Shown here piece after piece: positions 56,096 to 64,000 of a DNA stretch of 64,000 nt. The stretch comes from Isoetes taiwanensis (lineage: Eukaryota; Streptophyta; Lycopodiopsida; Isoetales; Isoetaceae). The translations under genes and the position numbers were made by a program. The stretch covers positions 436,001-500,000 of the forward strand of contig JAJEKV010000085.1 in the NCBI GenBank assembly GCA_021234155.1, in the 5' to 3' direction. The notes under the pieces were generated by a model. The model did not search any database and was not told the DNA's origin. It saw only the letters and a list, made by a program, of their open reading frames with translations. Positions within the stretch are counted from its first letter, which is position 1, and each line of letters begins with the position of its first letter.

Positions 56096-56400
56096 ATCTT
56101 CCTTAACTTTTCCTTTTGTTTAGCATCTCCCTGAATATGTAGCCCATAGTGAACACGCATGCCGGGGGCCAATCTAGCCTTGCCATAGCGAGGAATCTGC
56201 ATGCCAGGGCCAATCCACAACTTCAGAACATTACATTTTCGCTGCCACAAAGCCGATTACCACACAGCCAGGTTACCCCCTGATCTCGCAATAGCACAGA
56301 AAAATCCTGCCTCCATAAGCATGTCTTCGACAATGCACACTGCCATCGCTCCCATCGTGCAATTTCGAAACCCTAACCCTAACCTAAATCGAAAGCGTCA
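56030..56400 (-). CDS. Possible first exon with telo-box promoter (unrecognised)
   Basis: On the minus strand, 'ttagggttagggtttcg' (56373-56389, the AAACCCTAA telo-box motif common in promoters of plant translation and cell-cycle genes) is followed by a frame that includes 'CNVLKLWIGPGMQIPRYGKA', 'RLAPGMRVHYGLHI' and 'GDAKQKEKLRKIK' (about 56235-56105). A stop separates an upstream Met (near 56355) from this block, so a frameshift or intron is needed. I do not recognise the family. The downstream part runs into the 137-bp tandem repeat. Confidence 0.3.
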
Positions 56401-56789
56401 AAAAAAATCCTTTAACCTTGGAAAAAAAAATGTAACCCTTGCTACATATTAGTATTACAAGGTTGTGTTTGTCATATTGTTTTTAAAATTACTAGTTATT
56501 AACATTTTTTTTTTAATGGTAGATATTAGTTCCAGATATTACAATGAGGCGAATAGCCGAAAGCAGGCGAGGCCAGGCTCAATATCCGCGAGCGGAGTCA
56601 TGCAAGCGAAGGAATCCGCGTCGAGATAAATCATCTGCCTGAAAATGTCGCCCGAAATTGAAGAGGCGCAAAACACTTGGCTGCCTTCAATGACTTAATA
56701 AATTTTTAAATAATATGCTTTTAAAGCGTGTAATTAAATTACATTATCTTGTTCTTTAATTTTCAAGTTCTATCGTATGTTTGCTTCTC
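56401..56789. other. Unassigned sequence
   Basis: 56540-56670 is CG-rich ('gcgagcggagtcatgcaagc') with no recognised gene. Confidence 0.4.
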
Positions 56790-57115
56790 TTAGGTCCGAA
56801 GGGCCCAAAAACTTTTTAGTATAACAACCAACACATAATTAAAATTAACATTAACTAACACAACCATTGGGTCCAACACATTTACATTAAAATCCCCTTA
56901 GACCCCCTTTGGTGTGGGTGCATATTCACCGGGGGTGGCGTGAGGGCGAGAGCCCTTTTTAATTATTGTTTGCATTACAAAATCAACATCATATAGTATT
57001 TTGCTTAAAATCTTATAGTATTTTGCAAATCTAGTTATCTGATATACCAAATCTTGTACTTGCATACCCCACAAGCGAGGAACTTTACATACGGTCTAGA
57101 CCCCTTATTCACCCC
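56790..57115 (-). mobile_element. Dispersed inverted-repeat element, copy 4
   Basis: It starts with the presumed outer terminus 'gaagggcccaaaaacttttt' (56798 on), the inverse of 'aaaatttttgggcccttcgg' at 32874. It proceeds through the 'gggtccaacacatttacatt' and 'ataccccacaagcgaggaac' blocks and then meets copy 5 head to head. Confidence 0.75.
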
Positions 57116-57320
57116 TCCCTTATTCACCTTTATTCCTTAATCTAGGCCCGTGCGTAAAGTTCCTCGTTTGTGGGGTATGCAAGTACAAGATTTGGTATCT
57201 TTGTATAACTAGATTTGCAAAATACTATAAGATTTTAAGCAAAATACTATATGGTGTTGATTTTGTACGTCAAACAATAATTAAAAGGGCTCTCGTTGCC
57301 GAGTCACCCGTGTGAATATG
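57116..57320 (+). mobile_element. Dispersed inverted-repeat element, copy 5 (inverted half)
   Basis: 'ttattccttaatctaggccc', 'gtaaagttcctcgtttgtgg', 'gcaaaatactatatggtgtt' and 'gggctctcgttgccgagtca' repeat the centre of the family on the opposite strand to copy 4. The two form a large inverted repeat centred at about 57115. Confidence 0.8.
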
Positions 57321-58335
57321 TAAGATAATAACGGGGGTTTTCTTTGTGTTTTATGCACGCTTTTCACTAAGGTTTTCCTATGATTTAAGTGATGTATTCA
57401 AATGGATGTACTAATGCGTTACATCTAGAGTGCACCATTTCGAGCCATTGATTTTTAGCCTTCTTTTTCCAATGGTCAACAACCAATGGCTCACAACAAA
57501 AGCCCTTATTTTGTGCGTGTGGTGCATAATGGTCAACAACTAATGGCTCACAACAAAAGCCCTCTTTTTGTGTTGTATGGTGCATAATGGGCAACAACCA
57601 ATGGCTCACAACAAAAGCCCTTTTTTGTGCGTGTGGTGCATAATGGTCAACAACCAATGGCTCACAACAAAAAGCCCTCTTTTTGTGTGTGTGATGCATA
57701 ATGGGCACATGAAGGGCTTGAAGGGCGCATGTAGTCACGGTTTCCCGTAGGCAACACATTTCTTATCATAACTTTTGATCCGGCTAGCTGTTTGAGATGA
57801 TTTTTATTATGTTAAAAGCTCTCTCAGAGATCTTTTTGATAGTGTATGATATGGATATGTTTGGTTAAGTTATTTATGCTAAAACAGCAATTTTGCGGCC
57901 GGATTTGGTAGGCTTTCACATCCTACCAGCTGATTAATACAGGATTGCGCTATTGGATATTGTTTTATGGCTCATTCCGAATGAAGCTTGCAAAAATTAC
58001 CATGCATTTTTAGATTTTGAGGCGGTTATTAAGCAAATTCCAAGGCTTCTAGATCCTTGTGCTAACAAGCGAAAAAGTTTCCCACTTTGGTTTCTCACCA
58101 CAAGAATCCATGGAGGCCAAAGGTTCTTTGTTAAATTCCAGTTGAAAAATGTGCGTGTATGGGTGTTGCAAACTTTATGACTTTCAGAATAATGGGATCA
58201 ATCTGCTCTATCTTTATGGTAACTTTTACTTATGTTCTATTTGTTTTATTGTGATGAAATTCAAAAGCTACAGGTGATGAAAGCCTCAAATGAATTCTAG
58301 TTTTTTTCTGGTTTGAATTCTAAAATTTTTGTCAC
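57318..58335 (+). repeat. Diverged partial third copy of the 2.71-kb unit
   Basis: 'aacgggggttttctttgtgt' onward matches 51190-52110 and 53900-54835 in order: the minisatellite, 'ccggatttggtaggctttca', 'ttaagcaaattccaaggctt' and 'gaaaaatgtgcgtgtatggg'. It continues into the inverted-repeat element at 58335. It lacks the first 0.85 kb of the unit and is more diverged, so it predates the A/B duplication. Confidence 0.85.
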
Positions 58336-58960
58336 ACCGCGGGGAGGGGGCGTTCCTAAGGCCAGAAGGAACAAATTTTTTTTTTTTGCAACACAAACCC
58401 TTAACATCCAACATATAAAAATTAAATCCTCCAACACATAACAACCATTGACATTAACAACCAACACATAACTACCATTGACATTAATTAACACAACCAT
58501 TGGGTCCAACACATTTAAATTAAAATCCCCCTTAAACCCCCTTTGGTTTGGGTGCATATTCACCGCGGGGGGTGGCGTAGGGGCGTGAGAGCCCTCATAA
58601 TTGTATTTTGCACATACAAAATCAACACCATATAGTATTCTGCTTGAAATCTTATAGTATTTTGCGAATCTTGTTATACAGTATAGCAAATTTTGTACTT
58701 GCATACCCCACAAACGAGGAACTTTACGTGTGGTGTAGATTAAGGAATAAGGGGTGAATATGCCTATCCAACAGCTCTCGTTGCCCGGAGTCACCCCCCG
58801 TGTGAATATGCACCCAAACCAAAGGGGGTCTAAGGGGGATTTTAATGTAAATGTGTTGGACCCAATGGTTGTGTTAGTTAATGTTAATTTTAATTATGTG
58901 TTGGTTGTTATACCCTCAGAAAATAGGAGGGGAACCCTCTGTGCGCAGCACCTTGTTTCC
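58335..58960. mobile_element. Dispersed inverted-repeat (foldback/MITE-like) element, most complete copy
   Basis: The left arm (about 58435-58560: 'aacacaaccattgggtccaa', 'cccctttggtttgggtgcat') and right arm (about 58805-58915: 'gtgcacccaaaccaaaggg' type, 'ttggacccaatggttgtgtt') are reverse complements with few mismatches. The centre has the shared 'actataagatttcaagc' and 'gaggaactttac' blocks. At about 600 bp with no frame, it fits a foldback or MITE-like element moved by another element's transposase. Confidence 0.8.
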
Positions 58961-60204
58961 ATTTACTTTATCCAACATTTTTTGAAAATGTGCTAAAAAA
59001 TTGCCAAATAACTAAGTTTAGCCCTTAAATTATTCCATGTTATACATGGTCTCTATTGCTCTATAACACATCCCAACTCCTTTCCTGCATTCACAAGTGT
59101 GGCATCATTCACATAGTCATTTTGCACAAAACTTACTTGTATGGCATTGATAAATGCATGTGTAGATGCTAAGGACAATTATTATCAGTAACATGAAATT
59201 TAGTTAGAATCGAAAGATCGAGCAGAATGGAGCAGGTCTTTGCTAGATTGACTATTCTGAATTGTTCTACCCACAGTTCCAGATTTTGAATAGAAAGTAA
59301 TACTCTCGTATAACCATCCACGTCCATTTGCAGTTAGTATATTTTCTATCTCTTCCACAAGCAATCAAATAAGTATCCATGGCCCGAAATCTTGAGATTA
59401 GAAAGGCTAAAATATAAAGGAATGACATGGAGAGAACACGGTTTCTTTGTTTCTATAAATGCATGTATAATACAAGCTGTTATTTGTCAAAAATTGCTCT
59501 ATTGGTTATATCTTGTTCTATTGGTTTGTTTGTTGTTATGATCCGTTAGCATATTGTCACTTTTAGATAATTTGTTCCACTACACCAAACCTTTGGACTC
59601 AAGAATTACCAAGTCTGAATCCCTACAAATGCTTATTAGGTACTAGATTACAAGGAACAGGGGATCATATGATTGGTTCAACGGAATTATGAAGGAAATT
59701 GCAGAAGCAGACCAGAAAGTATATATGTATATAAATTGGTACGGAGAAGGATGATCCCATACACATTTACAACCACAATTCCATGCTTCAAATTTGTATT
59801 ATCAAGCACGATTGTTACTATTTTGACTAATGCAAAACGTGCGTTGCTTATTAGAAAAAAATATACAATGAATCACATTTCACTTAGAAATATTTAGATA
59901 TTGCCCTACTCTGAATAAGCATATCTAGATATTTCCGAGTCTTAAGCATATGGATCAAAGCAATGGACCTCATCATCAAAGATTGGTTCAATTTTAGCCT
60001 TGGCCTCATCATCATTCTATAGACTTGACTCAGATCGATCTCAAGCTTGACCTTGACTTCAACTATTTATTGTCTCCGATGTTTCATATAGAGTAGGCCC
60101 TATATAATATGTGAGTTAATCGTGGTAGGTGTTTTCTTTTCTTTGACTTAAACCACATGTATATACATACAAAATTATGTGGTTTTTTTGGGGCAATCTA
60201 GTGT
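58961..60204. other. Unassigned AT-rich sequence
   Basis: No gene or repeat recognised. Confidence 0.5.
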
Positions 60205-60580
60205 AGTATATGTAGGAAAAGGTTTTTTCTTTCAAGGCAGGGGTTTTTTTAATCCTAGTAATAATGATTGTACTAGCCCATTGTATGTGTCCCATGTCCT
60301 GACAATTATATACTTGGTGCGGGTAATGTGACAGGCTATAATATGGAGCAACACAATCCATATTTAGAGGGAACATGATAGCCAACCCAAACTACTTCTT
60401 TGTATTTTATTTTCAGGCGACACCCAGATTCGCTCACGGTTTCATGTTCTATTTCACAGAGAACAATCCGGACTCTTTCCGGCAATCTTTCCGGATTCGC
60501 TCCGCCTTGAAACCCTGGTGTTTTCCACATGATTTCCCGTTCTCCGTGGACGTTAAAAAATCTATTCTATTCTATTCTTG
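60205..60580 (+). mobile_element. LINE 3'-end fragment (family of 36690-40470), interrupted
   Basis: 60215-60300 ('caggggtttttttaatccta', 'gattgtactagcccattgta') matches 40350-40420, and 60545-60580 ('gtggacgttaaaaaatctat', 'tctattctattct') matches the tail at 40434-40470. About 240 bp of unrelated, CG-richer sequence lies between the two parts, either an insertion or a longer version of the 3' untranslated region. Confidence 0.7.
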
Positions 60581-61400
60581 AAATCTAATTAAGGCATAAA
60601 TATAGGGATTTTCATTGACCCTTGTGAAATATGTATATGCAGTTGGTTATTCATCTTAAATTGCAAAGACATTCTACAAGATGGAAGTATGGGTGGTAAG
60701 GCTAAGGGCGGTAAAAATGAAGTTGAAAAATATAATGATGGGGATCATGATCACTCAGTTAATCTCGAATATTAAATTAAGAGCCTTAATCTCGCCGTTA
60801 AATCAAGAGCCAATAAGATCCTGAGACCAAGTTCACAATCTTGGTCGCTTCATCCCATCGTTGGATGCTAATTATTATTTTACTTCCTTCTCCTTTTTAT
60901 TGATATGCTTTATTGATTCTTCATTTTATTTGCTTCTTTATGGGTTTTCCAATCATCTTGATCTCGGTTTTGTACATGATAAGTATGGTCATGTTCAAAG
61001 ATAATCCTACTTTACAGAAAACAAAGTTGCCTTTAAGTTCAAATAGTGCATCTTTCTAAGGTTTAAATGATACACGGATCGAATAGAAAAAGGCAAGAAA
61101 GATCGATCCAAAATAGAAAGATCGAGTCTCGGCTGGCCGATCAGGGACTGCATTAAAATTTGAAGCGGCTATGAATTAGATGATGTCTTTTACATAATCG
61201 GCCAAGGAGAAAGTGAATTGGTCTTTGCACATCGAGATTAGAGAATGTAAATTTTGTGTCTACGGTGCTATAGAAGTTCGATAAATCTTATAGCTCTGAG
61301 AATTATGTAGCTCGATCATTGACCATTGAAAGGAGAATTTGATTTTTATGCAATTAAGAATTTGGCTTAGGTATGCAATTGTGTCTTTGCTTGCTTTATA
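60581..61400. other. Unassigned sequence
   Basis: No gene recognised. 61080-61150 has repeated 'aaagatcgatc/aaagatcgag' phrases. Confidence 0.4.
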
Positions 61401-61416
61401 CTTAAAGCATTAATAC

Positions 61417-61737
61417 ATGGAAATTACTATATGGATTTTGGCGGTTCTATTTTCCAACAACGATGTCCTCAAGTATTTCCAATGTCGGTGGCTCTGCTTA
61501 GCGGCAGGATGGGCTCTTCCCTCTTACAAGAGCTTTCAAGAGGGAACATACAAGGCCCCTAGAGATTTTAAGGGGATACCACATTCTTCTAATCGAATGA
61601 ACAAGTCGAAGAATTCTCCTTCTTTGGTTGTAAAGGCCTTGAATTCCACAGAACCCACCTCGCTTAGTGGATCTTTGCTTGGTTTCAAGCTCAAGAAAAC
61701 TAAGATTTGTACTATCAAGGAGGTTCACAAGCTTTGA
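61417..61737 (+). CDS. Unrecognised 106-codon frame
   Basis: The frame starts with a hydrophobic stretch ('ITIWILAVLFS') and continues as mixed sequence to a stop in 'cacaagctttga'. Minus-strand frames of similar length overlap it. It may be part of a transposon-related coding region with the purine-rich stretch downstream. No family recognised. Confidence 0.2.
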   Translation: MEITIWILAVLFSNNDVLKYFQCRWLCLAAGWALPSYKSFQEGTYKAPRDFKGIPHSSNRMNKSKNSPSLVVKALNSTEPTSLSGSLLGFKLKKTKICTIKEVHKL

Positions 61738-61980
61738 GAAGGACTCCTCGTCGACATGATGAAGAGGTTAAAAAATCAAGCAAAAAAAAGCTGAGAAAAA
61801 CATCAAAAGGAAAAGAAGGACAAGGAGGGAAGGGAAGCAAAAGGAAAGGGATAGAAAGGGCAAAAAGAAATTTAGCAAGAAGAAGAAGAAAGGAAGAGGA
61901 GGGGAAAGAAGGTAGTGCAAGGAAGGGGCGGAAGAAAAAGGAGAGGAGGAAAAGCGAAAAAACGAAGAGCCGAAACATAG
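61738..61980. repeat. Long purine-rich (polypurine/polypyrimidine) tract
   Basis: About 240 bp of plus-strand A and G with few pyrimidines (gaagaagaaagg, ggaaggggcggaagaaaaag and similar). Both the Lys/Arg-rich plus frame and the Phe/Leu/Pro/Ser-rich minus frame are explained by composition. Confidence 0.8.
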
Positions 61981-62240
61981 GCATGGCACATAACATGTTG
62001 AGGGCACTCCAAAGAAACAAAGAAAACGCCCTCGACCTCCTAGTCCACGGTCCTAGGCCTCCCTGTATTCCAAAGGGCCTCTCCACAAATAGTGAGGGAG
62101 GCCATGGCGCAGTGGGGTTGGTGATGGTGCCAATTTGCAAACACCTGCGGTAGAGGTGGGGTATCTCGGCACCACAAGTCCGAGTCCGGGCCATCCCAAT
62201 TAATGAAACTACGGATAGCCCAATACTTGTTAGAGGTGCC
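61981..62240. other. Unassigned GC-richer sequence
   Basis: 61980-62200 is GC-richer than its surroundings, contains 'ggcccaattt'-free coding-like text on both strands, and has no recognised domain. Confidence 0.3.
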
Positions 62241-62334
62241 GACCTTTAACGTTAACTACACTAAGTGGGCATCCCAATATACCTTCAGGGTCAGACCTTT
62301 AACGTTAACTACACTAAGTGGGCATCCCAATATA
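62241..62334. repeat. Tandem duplication, period 53 bp
   Basis: 'gacctttaacgttaactaca' plus 'ctaagtgggcatcccaatat' is perfectly repeated at 62241 and 62294. Confidence 0.9.
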
Positions 62335-62827
62335 AGTCCTTCTCTATGGTCTTGTATGTATTTGTTGCCTTACTATAGTTAGTTACTATGGTTATGTTTG
62401 TATGTATTTGTTGCCTTACGTAGGGTTCTAGAATCACTATATCGTGTTAAAATTGTATTTTGGTTTTGTTGCACAGTGTTCCCATATATACTTCAGTGAG
62501 CACGACGTTGTGGAAGTCAATGCATCTGACGATAGCTCATGCAGCATGTCTACGACTATTGCTACAAATACGGAAACCAATTCTACCGTTACTTTATCCA
62601 CACTTGCAATCAGAAAGAGGTCCACTATAGACAACAACAGTTTGCTTAATACACCGACATCATAGAAAAGTAAAGTATAACATTAGGGAATTACATGATA
62701 GCACTTCCAAAACCTGCACTTGCAAGTTGGAGCAAAATGGAGGCAATCTGCATTGCCATATCAAAATTGTTAAGGCTGTCCATTGCCTTGACAAGAAAAT
62801 AGGCAATTTCAAACATCTAAAAATATT

Positions 62828-64000
62828 TCAGCTTACATTCCAAGACTTTTTTAAGTGCTCGTCTGCCTCTGCCCTGTAAACATCATCAAGACATTTTAGT
62901 TTCTTCAATTCTGGCTCAGAATCTGAGCTGCTGGCCTGCTCTTCAAAGTTTATGCCATGACATACATTCATATCAATGTTTCTTCCATGGAACCCATCAG
63001 GTTCAGTCCAGTAGTATTCTTCCCAAACGTCTTTTTGCCTCACAATCCTTCTTTCCAACCGTTCTCACCTTATGTGCCCCTCGCATCCCAAGAACACTCG
63101 TGTGTTTCTTCTATGCTACAAGGAAGGCATGTATCAGAATCTGAATATGGATTTTGGCTATCCTCCATGTGGTGTCCTCCCAAAATGCATGAACAGGTAT
63201 GTGTGGCAATTATTTTGCACATGTTCTTCAGCTTGTGCATCACATGCAATGGGACTACTGAACTGAATCTGATGGACAGATTTGGATAGATGGTTGTTCC
63301 TGCCTTTGATCTTATCTACTCTAGCCTTAGCCTTAAGTCTGGCCAGCAATTGTGCATGAGTTAATTCTCGTGCTTCACCAAACAATTCAATCATATTTGT
63401 ATTTACATTTACCCGTTCCATCTCCTTGGAATAAGGAAGCTCGAACTCTTGCACTAGACTTTTCGTACTCCTGCTCAGCACTCCTTTGAGCAGCCTTAGC
63501 AGCCTTAGTAGCTGCCTTCTGGATTGCATCAATTCCCTTTCCCTCTTCCTTGCTGCTTGCAGTATCTTTCTCTCTTCAATTCTGTCCTGCCTTAGCCTGG
63601 CAGCTTCCTTCTTCAATCTCTCATGCTCTATCTTAGCAGCCACCATCTCATCGGAAGTTACAAAAAGCCTCCCACAAGTGCATCAGGCAATTTAGACCTT
63701 CTGGCTATTGGCAGCCCACCTACATGCACATCGGGGACTTGTTGCTAAAGCAACAACAGGAACATCATTGTGGACATCATTAGGGACCTGTTCAACATTG
63801 ACAAGATTATGAACATCATGTTCTTGGGCAGGCACACATACATTTTCTGCTGCAATTGGACCGTTGTCCAACATGTCATCTGCAGCCAAGCCTTGGAAAT
63901 TTCAGCATAAGCAGCATCATTGATAGCATTATTATCTGCAAGCTCTGTATCTAGTTCCTCCTCAGAGTCATCCACAATACCACGTTATCAGCATGTGGAT
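62828..64000 (-). CDS. Exons of an unrecognised acidic / coiled-coil protein, continuing past the right edge
   Basis: On the minus strand, from right to left: an acidic segment ('MDDSEEELDTELADNNAIND', 63975 downward), a low-complexity Asp/Val/Asn segment (63889-63692), a strong basic coiled coil ('ERLKKEAARLRQDRIEERKI', then 'LQAARKRERELMQS', 63620-63520), 'EARELTHAQLLARLKAKARV' (63395-63330), and a last exon-like block 'DVWEEYYWTEPDGFHGRNID' with 'SSSDSEPELKKLKCLDDVYR' (63040-62860). Splice sites and frames are not all resolved, and a frame change is needed between the first two segments. The layout suggests a nuclear or scaffold protein. The 5' end is outside the window. Confidence 0.4.

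Noticed and set aside
56365-56395. Interstitial telomere
   Set aside because: Only two to three CCCTAA units; a telo-box-type promoter motif is more likely.
51255-57759. Minus-strand repeat peptides with CEPLVVDH units, seen three times
   Set aside because: They follow a minisatellite with unit numbers that differ between copies and frames that change; no sign of selection on protein.
61707-62194. Very basic plus-strand protein and hydrophobic minus-strand protein
   Set aside because: Both are readings of a polypurine/polypyrimidine tract; no domain and no splice or start support.

Overview
This window is nuclear DNA from a land plant with a large, repeat-rich genome. The evidence is spliced genes with plant introns, a plant-type Gemin2, a TTL-type TPR gene fragment, a PPR remnant, a nepenthesin-type aspartic protease, Ty3/gypsy elements with plant primer-binding sites, and plant LINE remnants. 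Nothing is prokaryotic: there are no operons, no CRISPR and no ribosome-binding sites. A fern, lycophyte, bryophyte or gymnosperm would fit; I cannot name the species. Most of the window is transposon-derived or unassigned, and nearly all recognisable genes are broken. The one convincing near-complete host gene is the Gemin2 homologue.

Layout. 1-2846: the 5' end of a minus-strand LTR element, running off the left edge. 2847-9500: mostly unassigned, with local tandem repeats and weak coding candidates. 9617-12070 (-): Gemin2/SIP1 homologue in four exons, with a one-base-type frameshift in exon 3. 12560-13540 (+): truncated TTL (TPR thioredoxin-like) gene fragment that kept its introns. 14340-15595 (+): old LINE ORF2. 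17800-19320: minisatellites and a duplicated segment. 19625-27980 (-): nepenthesin-like protease pseudogene, split by a 7.07-kb LTR retrotransposon (19812-26884) of the same family as the element at 1-2846. 28060-32245 (+): 5' part of a Ty3/gypsy element (primer site, gag, truncated reverse transcriptase). 32255-32935: 'GAAACGCGTTACAA' repeats followed by a dispersed inverted-repeat element. 33620-34565 (-): PPR pseudogene. 36690-40470 (+): LINE with endonuclease and YADD reverse transcriptase. 40.5-48.4 kb: largely unassigned. 48950-49890 (+): 5'-truncated LINE with a poly(A) tail. 50350-55795: two tandem copies of a 2.71-kb unit; a third, diverged partial copy lies at 57318-58800. Six or seven copies or half-copies of one inverted-repeat element lie here and at 32.6 kb. 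61.7-62.0 kb: long purine tract. 62.8-64 kb (-): acidic and coiled-coil exons of an unrecognised gene.

The strongest finding is the 1.6-kb-LTR family. It has a 3.8-kb internal region with no gag-pol frame, keeps a vestigial gypsy pol tail at the LTR junction, carries two tRNA-like (A-box/B-box) modules in both copies, and one copy has landed inside a protease exon. Differences between young repeat copies cluster at CG dinucleotides, so some frameshifts here may be consensus errors and not mutations.
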